Program-made: the position numbers and the translations under genes | Notes under the pieces: generated by a model | What the model saw: only the letters and a program-made list of their open reading frames with translations | Told to the model about the DNA's origin: nothing | Databases searched by the model: none | Shown: positions 34,409 through 43,061 of the stretch, piece after piece | Layout: every line of letters starts with the position of its first letter | How positions within the stretch are numbered: the first letter of the stretch is position 1 | From: Desertifilum tharense IPPAS B-1220 | GTDB taxonomy: Bacteria; Cyanobacteriota; Cyanobacteriia; Cyanobacteriales; Desertifilaceae | Direction: 5' to 3' | NCBI RefSeq assembly: GCF_001746915.1 | Contig: NZ_MJGC01000075.1 | Span: forward strand, 1-43,421 | Length of the DNA stretch: 43,421 nucleotides

Positions 34409-34699
34409 TTAATAAATCTCGCTGCCCTCTTCAACACGCAGAAGATGGCAGCGGATTTTGTCACAAATAATACTTGTAGCTGGCGTTCCAGAATGAATTT
34501 CGAGGATGGCTTCACTGAAAGCTTCAAACATCAGCGATTGCTGAGGAAAAGCCACTTTTTCGTAGTGCCAGCCTGGGATGTTGGCAATTCTCAGGATTTG
34601 GATGTGCTGGGTTGGATTGGTGTAGTAGCACAAAATTTTGTGGCAGATTGGGTCAGTGAACTGGCGATCGCTCTCTAAATTGATACAAACATCAATCAT
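34409..34699 (-). CDS. DUF1830 protein
   Basis: About 96 residues from ATG 34699 (AAGGGA lies nearby upstream); an ATG at 34723 would add eight residues. The motifs ILCYYTNPTQHIQILRIANIPGWHYEKVAFPQQSLMFEA and AILEIHSG are those of DUF1830, a small family almost restricted to cyanobacteria. The compact all-beta pattern suggests a small barrel. The function is unknown. Its close pairing with ComFB, and the nearby signalling genes, suggest a part in nucleotide second-messenger signalling; this is inference from gene order. Confidence 0.85.
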   Translation of the reverse strand: MIDVCINLESDRQFTDPICHKILCYYTNPTQHIQILRIANIPGWHYEKVAFPQQSLMFEAFSEAILEIHSGTPATSIICDKIRCHLLRVEEGSEIY

Positions 34700-34860
34700 G
34701 GCTTTTCCCTTGAGGTGAAGCACTCAGTTTCCTTCACTGCTTGAAAGATTAAAAGATAAATTTGAGGAAGTTATGAGGAATGACTTTTTTAAATATCTTT
34801 TGTGAAGAAATGTTGACCAATAGTAAGCAAAAAATATAGAGCTATAGCCAGAAGCGATCG

Positions 34861-35235
34861 CTACCAGCCCAAGATCGACGCAACTTCTTGAGATAGCGTT
34901 AAGGGATCGAAGGGTTTAGCAATAACGCCAGCAACGCCGAGTTGAGTGAACTGGGCTAAATCCGTCGATTGCACCTTAGCCGTGAGCAAAATCACAGGAA
35001 TTGATTGGGTTATTGGATGTTTTTGTAACTCCCGAACGATCGCCAATCCATCCAAATCGGGCATCATCACATCCAATAAAATAGCATCAAGGGGTTGAGC
35101 GATCGCGATCGCCAATCCTTCTCGACCGGATAAAGCCGTGAGGGTTTCCCATCCTCCCAAATTTTCTAGACAAGCCTGAACCACGATACAAAGATTAGGT
35201 TCATCATCAATCACCAGAATCCGCTTGTCTAGCAT
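34861..35235 (-). CDS. Single-domain response regulator (receiver only)
   Basis: The 124-residue CheY-like receiver has all key residues: ILVIDDEPN (acidic pair), Asp in AILLDVMMPDLDG (phosphoacceptor), Thr in VILLTAKVQ and Lys in VIAKPFDPLTL. No output domain is fused. It lies 106 bases behind the GAF-PAS histidine kinase gene on the same strand and is its likely partner. The DLAQFTQLGVAGVIAKPFDPLTLSQEVASIL end is typical of the cyanobacterial stand-alone receivers that follow such kinases. The output is therefore by protein contact or onward phosphotransfer, for instance to an HPt domain such as that of the 31.9-33.8 kb regulator (inference). Confidence 0.93.
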   Translation of the reverse strand: MLDKRILVIDDEPNLCIVVQACLENLGGWETLTALSGREGLAIAIAQPLDAILLDVMMPDLDGLAIVRELQKHPITQSIPVILLTAKVQSTDLAQFTQLGVAGVIAKPFDPLTLSQEVASILGW

Positions 35236-35341
35236 GGGTTCAGTTCATTGACCAAAAACAAGAAGTATCGACTAAAACTATACCATCGCCTTGTTCAGCA
35301 GAGGCGATCAATGGAGTAACGCCACAAAAAACTCAACATCC

Positions 35342-38218
35342 CTATACCAACTCCGTGCATTCAAACTGCTCTGAATCGATCGGTTTGGGTACCGTGAAAT
35401 AAAAATGACTCCCTTCTCCAAGTTGACTTTCTGCCCAGATTGCGCCCCCATGTTGCTGGATGATACTTTTACAAATCGCTAACCCTAAACCCGTCCCTCC
35501 CTTTTGGCGCGAGTCAGACGCATCGACTTGTTGAAATTGACCAAAAATCTTTTCGAGTTGATCGGCGGGAATTCCACGACCTCGATCGGTCACTTGGAAT
35601 AAAACCCGATCGTCTCGATCTTGAACCTTGAGGGTGACTGTGGTGTTGGGGGACGAAAATTTAATGGCATTCCCAATCAAATTCACCAGGGTTTGCATCA
35701 AGCGATCGCCATCTGCCCAAACTTGCGCGGAAGTTGGCTCGCTGAGAATGTTAATCTCGCTTTCGGCGGCTAGAGACTGCACGGTTTTCACCGATTTTTC
35801 TAGCAAAGTAGCCGCATCCCACCATTGCAGATTCAACCGCACCCGTTGAGACTCCAAGCGCTCTAAGTCTAGAATATCGTTCACCAGTCTGACTAAGCGC
35901 TCGGTATCTTGACTGGCAATTTCTACCATTTGTCGGGCAACTTCGGGTTTATGATTCAGAACCCCAGACGCCAGCAAACCCAAAGAGCCGCGAATTGCCG
36001 TCAGGGGGGTTCGCAGTTCGTGGCTCACAATTGAAATAAACTCATCTTTCATCGTTTCAATGGCTCGGCTATCGGTAATATCTTCAATCGTGCCCACATA
36101 GCCCATCAACTCGCCCGTATCGGAGAATAACGGTGCAGAACGCACTCGCCCGAAGCGGAGGCTGCCATCTTTGCGAACATAGCAAGTTTCGCCAAAAAAT
36201 TCTTGCCGTTGAGACACGGCTTTGAACCACTCGGCGGCGATTTCTTGGCGTTCCTCCGGATGGATAAATTGCAGCCAACCTTCCCCTAGCGCTTCCTCAA
36301 AGGTGTAGCCGCAAATCCTCTGGCAGCAGGGATTGGTATAAATGCAATGTCCCTGAATATCGGTCATAAAGATACCCACTGGCGAAGCTTCACTCAGAGA
36401 GCGGAATTTAGCCTCGCTACGTCTGAGAGAGGCTTCGGCTTGTTTGCGATCGCTGATATCTTGAATGAGCCAGCGAATGCTGAGGATTTGTCCTTGTGGG
36501 TTGCGGATGGTTGAGGCGGCGATCGCAGCAGGAAAGGCTTTAAGCTGGTGCGGTTGGATGGTTAGCTCGTAGGTTTGTCGCCCCCACAATGGTTGCAACT
36601 CTGCTAGATAGGTGCGAAATCGAAGTTTATCCTCCTTGCCAATATACATGGCTAAGGGCTTGCCTACGAGAATTGAGGAATCTCTATGCAATAGGTTGCC
36701 GGCGGCTTGATTTGCTTCTTGAACGATTCCGTGAGAGTCTGTCACCAAATACCCATCTGGGGCAAAGTTAAACAGGTCTTCATAGCGCTGTCGCTGCAAT
36801 TGAACGGCCAAAATCGTAGTTTCTAGTTGGTGGTTGCTTCTGCGGAGTTGTTCCTCTGCGATTTGCAGTTCTTCTAGCGCCTGGTGCAATTCCAGATTGA
36901 CCTTTTCAAGTTGTTCTGTGCGCTGGAGTAATTGCGTATGAGCCAATTGTAGGGCTGCATCCGCACGCTGGCGTTCCACTTCAATGGATTTGCGATCGCT
37001 AATATCTAACAAAACGCCTAGCGATCGCAACGGCTCTCCCGATTCGCTGTAGATCGCCTTGGCGCGTGCCATCACCCAATGCACGGAGCCATCTGGATGC
37101 ACCAGGCGATATTCTGCCGTGTAATCGGTTTGGTTGGCTATCGAGGCTAAAAACTGCGCTTCGATCTTCGCCACATCGTCAGGATGAAGGCAACTGCGCC
37201 AAACTTCATAGCTTGGCTCAACGCTATAGGGAACCAAACCCAGCAGGGTAAATAAATTGTCGTTCCAAATGTTACTGCTGCTAGGAATATGCCAATCCCA
37301 AAAGCCCGTATGCGTTAAATCCAGGGCAAGTCGGCGGCGTTCTTCGCTTTCTCGTAGGGCTAACAAGGCTGCCAACAGGCGATCGTTGACTTCTGTAAAA
37401 GCGGCGGTGCGCTCTTGCACGCGCTGCTCTAATTCAGTATTGAGTTGCAGTAAGGCGAGTTCAGCTTGCTTGCGTTCGGCTAATTCGGTTTGGAGTTGTT
37501 CCAACAAGGCGACTTGCTGAAGAGCAATGCTGGCTTGGCTGGCAATTTGTTGCATGAGATCGATTTCTGAGGATTGCCACTGGCGAGGCGACGCGCACTG
37601 ATGGGCAATCAGCAACCCCCACAATTCATCCCCCTTGGGAATACCAACCACAAGATTAGCCCGCACTTGGAAATTGGTTAATAGTTGCAAGTGACAGGGA
37701 TCGATCCCGGCATTATAGATATCAGCTTTAACGGTGACTAAGCCTTGTCTATAGGGTTCGGCATAGTTTTCGCCAAAGCAGGGATCGTAGATTTCCGTCG
37801 ATAAAATGGCCATCCACTCGCTACCGACGGATTCAACAACCACGGTTCCCTGCCAGTCGGGGGAAAACTGGAAGACAATGACGCGATCGCACTTAAGTAG
37901 CTGTCGAACTTCCTCAACAGTGGTTTGCAAAATATCCTGTAAATGCAGCGATTGCCGAATCCGCTGGGTAATTTGCATCACTAAGCGCTGCTGCTCAACT
38001 TGCTGCTGCAATACTCCTTGAGCTTGCTGGCGATCGCGGATCGAGTCCGCAATCAGGACAATGCTTAAGACGAGCAACGCCAACAAAATCAGCGCTATGC
38101 CTTGAGGAAATGGCTCGACTTGTCCGGGATCGAACAATGGAATCAGAAAATCGTAAACAATCAGTGCAGACAACGTGACTGCAAAGACACCGAGTAAAGT
38201 GCGTTGATAAAATTTCAT
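35342..38218 (-). CDS. Probable cyanobacteriochrome sensor kinase: 2 TM, DXCF-type GAF, three PAS, HisKA, HATPase
   Basis: In the 958-residue kinase, two membrane helices (about 8-27 and 40-60) are followed by a GAF domain (about 85-245). Cys147 lies in DPCF and Cys175 in DPCHLQLLTNFQVRANLVV. A DXCF cysteine and a CH cysteine 28 residues apart are the two bilin-attachment cysteines of DXCF cyanobacteriochromes (the spacing in TePixJ is the same), which usually sense blue/green-range light. A coiled coil, three PAS domains (about 295-410, 480-595, 605-715), HisKA with His733 in SHELRTPLTAIRGS, and HATPase (N box NLIGNAIKFS, DRGRGIPADQ, GGTGLGLAI) follow. The receiver gene downstream is the probable partner. 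The kinase call is firm; chromophore binding is a strong inference. Confidence 0.92.
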   Translation of the reverse strand: MKFYQRTLLGVFAVTLSALIVYDFLIPLFDPGQVEPFPQGIALILLALLVLSIVLIADSIRDRQQAQGVLQQQVEQQRLVMQITQRIRQSLHLQDILQTTVEEVRQLLKCDRVIVFQFSPDWQGTVVVESVGSEWMAILSTEIYDPCFGENYAEPYRQGLVTVKADIYNAGIDPCHLQLLTNFQVRANLVVGIPKGDELWGLLIAHQCASPRQWQSSEIDLMQQIASQASIALQQVALLEQLQTELAERKQAELALLQLNTELEQRVQERTAAFTEVNDRLLAALLALRESEERRRLALDLTHTGFWDWHIPSSSNIWNDNLFTLLGLVPYSVEPSYEVWRSCLHPDDVAKIEAQFLASIANQTDYTAEYRLVHPDGSVHWVMARAKAIYSESGEPLRSLGVLLDISDRKSIEVERQRADAALQLAHTQLLQRTEQLEKVNLELHQALEELQIAEEQLRRSNHQLETTILAVQLQRQRYEDLFNFAPDGYLVTDSHGIVQEANQAAGNLLHRDSSILVGKPLAMYIGKEDKLRFRTYLAELQPLWGRQTYELTIQPHQLKAFPAAIAASTIRNPQGQILSIRWLIQDISDRKQAEASLRRSEAKFRSLSEASPVGIFMTDIQGHCIYTNPCCQRICGYTFEEALGEGWLQFIHPEERQEIAAEWFKAVSQRQEFFGETCYVRKDGSLRFGRVRSAPLFSDTGELMGYVGTIEDITDSRAIETMKDEFISIVSHELRTPLTAIRGSLGLLASGVLNHKPEVARQMVEIASQDTERLVRLVNDILDLERLESQRVRLNLQWWDAATLLEKSVKTVQSLAAESEINILSEPTSAQVWADGDRLMQTLVNLIGNAIKFSSPNTTVTLKVQDRDDRVLFQVTDRGRGIPADQLEKIFGQFQQVDASDSRQKGGTGLGLAICKSIIQQHGGAIWAESQLGEGSHFYFTVPKPIDSEQFECTELV

Positions 38219-38471
38219 CTCACCCCCCAGGAAATTCCCGATGGATGCTATTTAAGTTGGTAACAGAGGCGGTTTTTCAATTCGCGCGATCGCGCCTACT
38301 CCTACAATGACATCTCCCACACCCTATCGGCAGCGGATAACCTGTGAGATTCTAAGACAATCCGGCTATTGCTGAGGCGGCTCTTGGTCTTAGCGTTATG
38401 GCCGCAGCTATCAATACTAGTTTTGCCGAGATTAACATTCTATGGGGTAACGGCAGCAAAAAAAGAACCCC
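38219..38471. other. Upstream region of the sensor kinase, no gene seen
   Basis: Apart from one HIP1-like site near 38285 there is no clear ORF, promoter pair or RNA. A plus-strand 85-codon frame that runs from here into the repeats is made mostly of repeat sequence and is not a gene. Confidence 0.55.
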
Positions 38472-38662
38472 CCTGATTGAGGGCTATCGTGTATACATAA
38501 GTCTTCTAGTATTGTTCTACAAGGTTTCGATCCCCCCTAGCCCCCCTTTTGTAAGGGGGGAACCGGAGTCAAAGTCCCCCTTTTTTAGGGCGCAGCGGCG
38601 CGTCAGCGCGGGGATTGAGGGTTCTTACCCTAGATGTGTATACACGGTAGCCTGATTGAGGG
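38472..38662. mobile_element. MITE-like element with inverted ends and flanking direct repeats
   Basis: Near-perfect inverted ends GCTATCGTGTATACA (38483-38497) and TGTATACACGGTAGC (38637-38651; 14 of 15 match) bound about 170 bases. Both sides carry the direct repeat CCTGATTGAGGG (38472-38483 and 38651-38662), which overlaps the ends slightly. The inside holds a common cyanobacterial hairpin repeat (CCCCCCTTTTGTAAGGGGGG, 38543-38562) and no ORF. Size and structure fit a non-autonomous transposable element; the family is not known to me. Confidence 0.55.
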
Positions 38663-38684
38663 GGGACTTGACAAACCGCTGAAA

Positions 38685-39947
38685 TTAACCGACAGCGGCA
38701 GATAAAGGTTGAGCGAGGGCTTCCTTGAGTAACTGAGCCTTATCGGTTTGCTCCCAAGGTAAATCGAGATTAGGTCTGCCAAAGTGACCGTAAGCTGCAA
38801 CGTCCTGATAGAAACGTCCGCCTCGTTCTGCTGGCAGGTTTTGCAAATTAAACGCCGCGATAATCCCGGCGGGGCGTAACTCGAAGTGTTCCTTCACCAC
38901 TTCCAACAGGCGGTCATCATCAACCGTCCCCGTGCCAAAGGTATCAATCATCATGCTGACTGGACGAGCGACACCGATTGCGTAGCTGAGTTGCACTTCG
39001 CATTTTTCAGCTAAACCCGCCGCGACAATATTTTTTGCCACGTAACGGGCTGCATAGGCGGCGCTGCGGTCTACTTTGGTGGGGTCCTTTCCAGAGAAAG
39101 CACCACCGCCGTGACGAGAATAACCGCCGTAGGTATCGACAATGATCTTGCGTCCGGTTAAGCCTGAATCCCCTTGCGGGCCCCCGATTACAAATTTACC
39201 CGTGGGATTCACCAAAAAGCGAGTTTGGTTGTCTGGCTTAACGGAGATATCAGAGAATGACGGAAGGACTACGTTTGTCCACAGGTCTTCTTTGATTTTT
39301 TCCTGAACGGCGGCATCGTCGGTAATGTCGCCGATGGTGGGCGTGTGTTGCGTTGATACTAAAATCGTATCAATGCCAACGGGCCGACCGTCTTCGTAAG
39401 CGACAGTAACTTGGGTTTTGCCATCGGGACGCAGATAGGCCAGTTGTCCGGTTTTGCGAACGGCCGCAAGGCGACGAGAAACGCGATGAGCCAAGCAGAT
39501 CGGCAAAGGCATCATTTCCGGGGTTTCGTTGCAGGCGAAACCAAACATTAAGCCTTGATCCCCGGCTCCGATTGCGTCAAATTTCTCATCGCTGGAGAGT
39601 TCCCGTTGCTCGCGGGCAGTATCTACGCCTTGGGCAATGTCGGGAGATTGTTGGTCTAAGGCGACGAGGACGGCGCAACTGTGGGTGGAAAAGCCGTTTT
39701 CTGCACCCGTGTAGCCAATTTCAGCAATTTTCTTCCGGGCGAGGTCGATGTAGTCAACTTGGGCGTTGGATGTAATTTCTCCGGTGATTAATACCAGCCC
39801 GGTGTTGACGACGACCTCAGCAGCGACGCGACTGGTGGGGTCTTGCGTGAGTAAGGCATCTAAGATGGTATCTGAGATTTGATCGCAGATCTTATCGGGA
39901 TGACCTTCGGTTACGGATTCCGATGTAAATAGATAGCGTCGAGCCAA
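38685..39947 (-). CDS. metK: S-adenosylmethionine synthetase
   Basis: MetK makes S-adenosylmethionine from methionine and ATP in the cytoplasm. The 420-residue product has the full family length and signatures: FTSESVTEGHPDKICDQISD at the N terminus, GAGDQGLMFGFA (the adenosine/Met-binding loop), and GGGAFSGKDPTKVDRSAAY (the phosphate-binding loop). FGTG, TIGDITDDAAV and the C-terminal HFGRP are also typical of cyanobacterial MetK. The gene starts with TTG at 39947; AGGA lies seven bases before it, and the residues MARRYLFTSESV match the family start, so TTG is right. The leader has one hairpin (40016-40037). No SAM riboswitch class is recognisable to me in the leader. Confidence 0.97.
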   Translation of the reverse strand: MARRYLFTSESVTEGHPDKICDQISDTILDALLTQDPTSRVAAEVVVNTGLVLITGEITSNAQVDYIDLARKKIAEIGYTGAENGFSTHSCAVLVALDQQSPDIAQGVDTAREQRELSSDEKFDAIGAGDQGLMFGFACNETPEMMPLPICLAHRVSRRLAAVRKTGQLAYLRPDGKTQVTVAYEDGRPVGIDTILVSTQHTPTIGDITDDAAVQEKIKEDLWTNVVLPSFSDISVKPDNQTRFLVNPTGKFVIGGPQGDSGLTGRKIIVDTYGGYSRHGGGAFSGKDPTKVDRSAAYAARYVAKNIVAAGLAEKCEVQLSYAIGVARPVSMMIDTFGTGTVDDDRLLEVVKEHFELRPAGIIAAFNLQNLPAERGGRFYQDVAAYGHFGRPNLDLPWEQTDKAQLLKEALAQPLSAAVG

Positions 39948-40015
39948 GGAAATATCCTCACTTTGCTAGATAGATTGTCAAGTTGGAGCTTCCTCTTTCT
40001 GGTAAAGATTGAGGG

Positions 40016-40037
40016 CTTTCAGGAGTTGCTCTGAAAG
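40016..40037 (-). promoter_or_regulatory. Hairpin in the metK leader
   Basis: CTTTCAG and CTGAAAG (40016-40022, 40031-40037) form a seven-base stem with an eight-base loop, about 70 bases before the metK start. Function unknown; it lies between the HAD phosphatase gene and metK. Confidence 0.35.
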
Positions 40038-40088
40038 TTTGAAGATTATAGCAACCTTAAGGGCTATTTTTGGGGTTAGTTTCCCAAT

Positions 40089-40829
40089 TTAGCGGATTGC
40101 TCGGATTTCGTCGAATTTCGCGATCGCCAGATCGGCTTTTTCTAGACGGGGCGGTTGAGTCCAACCCCATTTCACCCCCACGCAACCCGCCGCCCCAGCA
40201 TTGCGACCCATCTCAAAATCGGCGGCGGAATCTCCAATGGTTAGGGTTTGGGCGGGGAGGGTGCCCAAGGCTTCGCAGGCTTGGTAAAAGAGGCGCGGAT
40301 CGGGTTTGCTCAATCCTCCAACAACGCCCATTTGCAGTTGAAAGTAGGCGTCAATGTCATAGGTTTTGGCGAAGTCCATAACGTTTTCGGTGGTATCTGA
40401 AGAGAGGATACCCAGTAAAACCCCGGCTTGAAACAGCGATCGCAAAACTTCAGTTATTCCCGCAAATAGCGGAGTCTGTTGGGCTTTGTTGGGTAAATAG
40501 CGATCGGCTTCTGCAAAGGCAGAGGAGGCAATTTGCAAAGATTCAATCCAGTCGCGCCCCGTTTCGGTAATATAAGCGGCGGCGGCCACTTCATTTTCTC
40601 GTCGGGTGCCAACCGCCGTCAATCCGGCAGGGTTAATGCGATCGCTCTCCACCCCAAACGCCATCAGCAAGGGTTCGCCCACGCCGGGAATTTGAGCATC
40701 AATTAAGCGCGATCGCCGCAGGGCCAAATTTCGTAAAAAATGTTCTGAATGAGCCAGCGTCCCATCCTTATCAAAAATAATCGCTTGAATATTCTCAAAG
40801 ATGCGATCGCCACATTGAATCGTTACCAC
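40089..40829 (-). CDS. HAD-family hydrolase (phosphoglycolate phosphatase-like)
   Basis: The 246-residue haloacid dehalogenase-type phosphatase shows motif I IIFDKDGTLAHS, motif II LGILSSDT, motif III Lys in GLSKPDPRLFYQACEALG, and motif IV TIGDSAADFEMGRNAGAAGCVGV. A helical cap (about 30-110) marks subfamily I. Motif I has DKDGT rather than the common DLDGT, as in some cyanobacterial members. Substrates of this branch include phosphoglycolate and other small phosphates; the true one cannot be read here. It starts at GTG 40829 with a perfect AAAGGAG six bases upstream. It lies just before metK on the same strand (141-base gap). Confidence 0.9.
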   Translation of the reverse strand: MVTIQCGDRIFENIQAIIFDKDGTLAHSEHFLRNLALRRSRLIDAQIPGVGEPLLMAFGVESDRINPAGLTAVGTRRENEVAAAAYITETGRDWIESLQIASSAFAEADRYLPNKAQQTPLFAGITEVLRSLFQAGVLLGILSSDTTENVMDFAKTYDIDAYFQLQMGVVGGLSKPDPRLFYQACEALGTLPAQTLTIGDSAADFEMGRNAGAAGCVGVKWGWTQPPRLEKADLAIAKFDEIRAIR

Positions 40830-40845
40830 AAGTTACTCCTTTCTT

Positions 40846-41095
40846 AGTGCTGAGTAGAAAGTGCTGAGTGCTGAGTGGGGAGATGGGGGGATGGAGAGTT
40901 AGGAGTTGGGGGTTGGGGGAAGAAGGGAAGTTTTCGACTAACTCCACACTATTTTCCCCACTCAGCACACTGCTTCGCAGAAGCTAGCGCAACAGAACTC
41001 AGCACTCACTTCTCCCCACCCTCTTCTTCCCTCGGAACTCGGAACTTTGCACTCCATCCTCCCTACTCAGCACTCAGCACTTTCCACTCAGCACT
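40846..41095. repeat. Low-complexity heptamer-type repeats, copy of the left-edge modules
   Basis: GTGCTGAGTG units, then GAGTTAGGAGTTGGGGGTTG with GGGGGAAGAAGG, then ACTCAGCACACTGCTTCGCAGAAGC, and further ACTCAGCACT units. The order of modules is the same as at 1-280. Within it AGAAGCTAGCGCAACAG matches AGAAGCTAACGCAATAG near 133. No gene is here; the frames that cross it are repeat translations. Confidence 0.85.
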
Positions 41096-41096
41096 T

Positions 41097-41129
41097 TAAA
41101 GAAAATAGGGTAAGCATTGCTCACCCTAT
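41097..41129 (-). terminator. Rho-independent terminator of rps1
   Basis: On the minus strand ATAGGGTGAG pairs with CTTACCCTAT (one G-U pair) around CAATG, followed by TTTTCTTT. It lies about 35 bases after the rps1 stop. Confidence 0.82.
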
Positions 41130-41163
41130 CAACTTTCAGAGTTCATTTAATATTCAGACTCAA

Positions 41164-42162
41164 TTATTCCGCAGCCGCTAATTCTTCTTCAGTTGCTTCT
41201 GGAATCTCTTCCTCAACGAGATCGCTTGCTTCTTCTGCTTGCGGGTTGTCTTGTTGTTGTTGCGCCGCTAGCAGTTTTTGGCGGTACTTCTCAGCCATTT
41301 CTTCAGCTTTGTCGTAAACCAGTTGCGGGTTCTTCACCATATCGCCCGGTTCGGGTTCTAACTGCTTGGTCGATAGCGAGATCCGACCGCGTTCTGCATC
41401 GAGATCGATGATCATCACCTTAATTTCATCGTTTACATTGAACACGCTATGCGGCGTGTCGATGTGGTCGTGGGAAATTTCGGAAATGTGTAACAAACCG
41501 CTGACACCGCCGATGTCGATGAATGCACCGTAAGGCTTGAGGCCGCGAACCATCCCGATCACGACTTCGCCCACTTCGAGGCGGTTCATCTTGCGTTCGA
41601 CTAAGGCGCGTCTGTGGCTGAGGACTAGACGGTTGCGATCTTCGTCTACTTCTAAGAACTTCAGGGGTAATTCTTCACCCATCAAGTCTTCTTTGGGTTT
41701 GCGGGTGCTGATGTGAGAACCGGGGATAAAGCCGCGCAACCCTTCAATTCTGACTAATGCGCCCCCTCGGTTGGTCGCAAATACTTGAGAGCGAACCGTT
41801 GCATCTTCTGCTTGCAACTGCCGAACTCTTTCCCAAGCCCGCATGTACTCAATGCGGCGAATAGAGAGGGTTAACTGCCCATCTTCGTTTTCATCCGTAA
41901 GGATAAAAAACTCGCGAGTTTCGTTAGATTGTAAAACCTCTTCAGGAGCATCAATCCGGTTGATTGACATCTCTTGAATGGGAATATAGGCAGCCGTTTT
42001 AGCACCGATGTCAATCAGAGCGCCCCTCGGCTCCAGACTAAATACGGTACCAGCTACAATATCGCCAGGACTAAAGTGATAGTCGTACTTGTCGAGTAGG
42101 GCAGCGAAATCTTCGTGAGTAAAACCAATGTTGTCTGTAGCCGTTAATTCCTGATTGACCAT
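41164..42162 (-). CDS. rps1: 30S ribosomal protein S1
   Basis: The 332-residue protein has three S1 RNA-binding domains (about 30-105, 120-185, 195-265) and an acidic, Glu/Gln/Ala-rich tail (about 285-332). This is the short, three-domain form of cyanobacteria and chloroplasts rather than the six-domain form of E. coli. The motifs DYHFSPGDIVAGTVFSLEPRGALIDIGAKTAAYIP and VGMVRGLKPYGAFIDIGGVSGLLHISEISHDHID-type are visible. It helps mRNA bind to the 30S subunit. It is preceded by a leader of about 150 bases if the promoter at 42317-42346 is used, and has a clear terminator. Confidence 0.96.
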   Translation of the reverse strand: MVNQELTATDNIGFTHEDFAALLDKYDYHFSPGDIVAGTVFSLEPRGALIDIGAKTAAYIPIQEMSINRIDAPEEVLQSNETREFFILTDENEDGQLTLSIRRIEYMRAWERVRQLQAEDATVRSQVFATNRGGALVRIEGLRGFIPGSHISTRKPKEDLMGEELPLKFLEVDEDRNRLVLSHRRALVERKMNRLEVGEVVIGMVRGLKPYGAFIDIGGVSGLLHISEISHDHIDTPHSVFNVNDEIKVMIIDLDAERGRISLSTKQLEPEPGDMVKNPQLVYDKAEEMAEKYRQKLLAAQQQQDNPQAEEASDLVEEEIPEATEEELAAAE

Positions 42163-42316
42163 GCGTAGTGTTTCCTGGTAATTATCTCCGTCGTAATCTT
42201 TGGGCGTGTCTTTTTTTATGTGGGGACACTTTGAGCAGGCAGGTTAGTCACTCCTCAATCTCCCTCAGTGTATATTTAGGAGATTTAGTTAGAAGCTAAA
42301 AAAGTCTAGACATACT

Positions 42317-42346
42317 ATAATACCCTAACCCGCGCTTACATGATAA
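42317..42346 (-). promoter_or_regulatory. Possible rps1 promoter
   Basis: On the minus strand TTATCA (42341-42346) and TATTAT (42317-42322) are 18 bases apart, in the rps1 to ribH gap. The -35 is poor, so this is a weak call. The remaining gap holds an inverted CTGAAGA/TCTTCAG pair (42352-42377) that could be the end of the ribH transcript, but it has no T-run. Confidence 0.4.
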
Positions 42347-42400
42347 CCCCACTGAAGAAAGAGAAAACGATCTTCAGATAGATTTCCCGCGTATGGGCGG

Positions 42401-42973
42401 TTAAGCCTGAACTTCAGTGGAAGCGCTTTTCAGGGGTGGGGAAGCGGAAGGAAGCGTTTGGGAGGTGGGGTTGCCGTTGGTTGCATCGAGATTGCGATCG
42501 CGAATTTGATGCATCAAGCTCGCCATTTCCAACGCACTCATCCCATAATTCCAGCCTAAATTGCTCTTAATGCCCGCCCTTTCTAAAGCCTGTTGTAAGG
42601 TATCCGTTGTCAGAATGCCAAAAATCACAGGCACTCCCGTTTGGAACCCAGCCGCCGCAATTCCTTTAGAGACTTCAGCAGCCACATAATCAAAGTGAGG
42701 GGTATCGCCGCGAATAACGGCTCCCAAACAGATTACCGCATCATAGCGACCTGTGAGAGCCAGTTGGCGGGCAACTAAAGGAACTTCAAAACTTCCAGGC
42801 ACCCAGGCATAGTCCACTTGAGTTCCATTCGGATTAATATCAACGCCGTGACGCTTCAGACAATCTTGGCATCCGGCTAACAGCTTACCCGTTACCAGGT
42901 CATTAAAGCGACCGATAACAATGGCAAAGCGAAAAGACTCAGTTTGAGCAAAGGTGCCTTCAAAAACAGCCAT
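42401..42973 (-). CDS. ribH: 6,7-dimethyl-8-ribityllumazine synthase
   Basis: RibH joins 5-amino-6-ribitylaminouracil with 3,4-dihydroxybutanone phosphate, the second-last step of riboflavin synthesis. The 190 residues contain VIGRFNDLVTGKLLAGC, VPGSFEVPLVARQL, the active loop GAVIRGDTPHFDYVAAEVSKGI (catalytic His in PHFD), and PVIFGILTTDTLQQALERAG with K in SNLGWNYGMSALEMA. The last 25 residues (NPTSQTLPSASPPLKSASTE) are a low-complexity tail not needed for the icosahedral core. It is downstream of psbZ on the same strand with an 88-base gap; this pair is kept together in many cyanobacteria (in Synechocystis sll1281-sll1282). Confidence 0.97.
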   Translation of the reverse strand: MAVFEGTFAQTESFRFAIVIGRFNDLVTGKLLAGCQDCLKRHGVDINPNGTQVDYAWVPGSFEVPLVARQLALTGRYDAVICLGAVIRGDTPHFDYVAAEVSKGIAAAGFQTGVPVIFGILTTDTLQQALERAGIKSNLGWNYGMSALEMASLMHQIRDRNLDATNGNPTSQTLPSASPPLKSASTEVQA

Positions 42974-43061
42974 ACTTTAAAAATCCACGATTAAAACGTC
43001 AGTTGTCCATTGTGCGGGTTAAAACAGCGCCTCAGCGAACAACTGACTCGGCGATGTAAAT

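Noticed and set aside
38398..38655. 85-codon plus-strand frame
   Set aside because: Over half of it is the MITE-like element and the CCCCCCTTTT/GGGGGG repeat; the product looks random.
39948..40088. SAM riboswitch before metK
   Set aside because: Only one small hairpin is visible; the multi-helix cores of the SAM classes I know could not be drawn.
40875..41099. 74-codon plus-strand frame
   Set aside because: It is made wholly of intergenic low-complexity repeats, with no ribosome-binding site.
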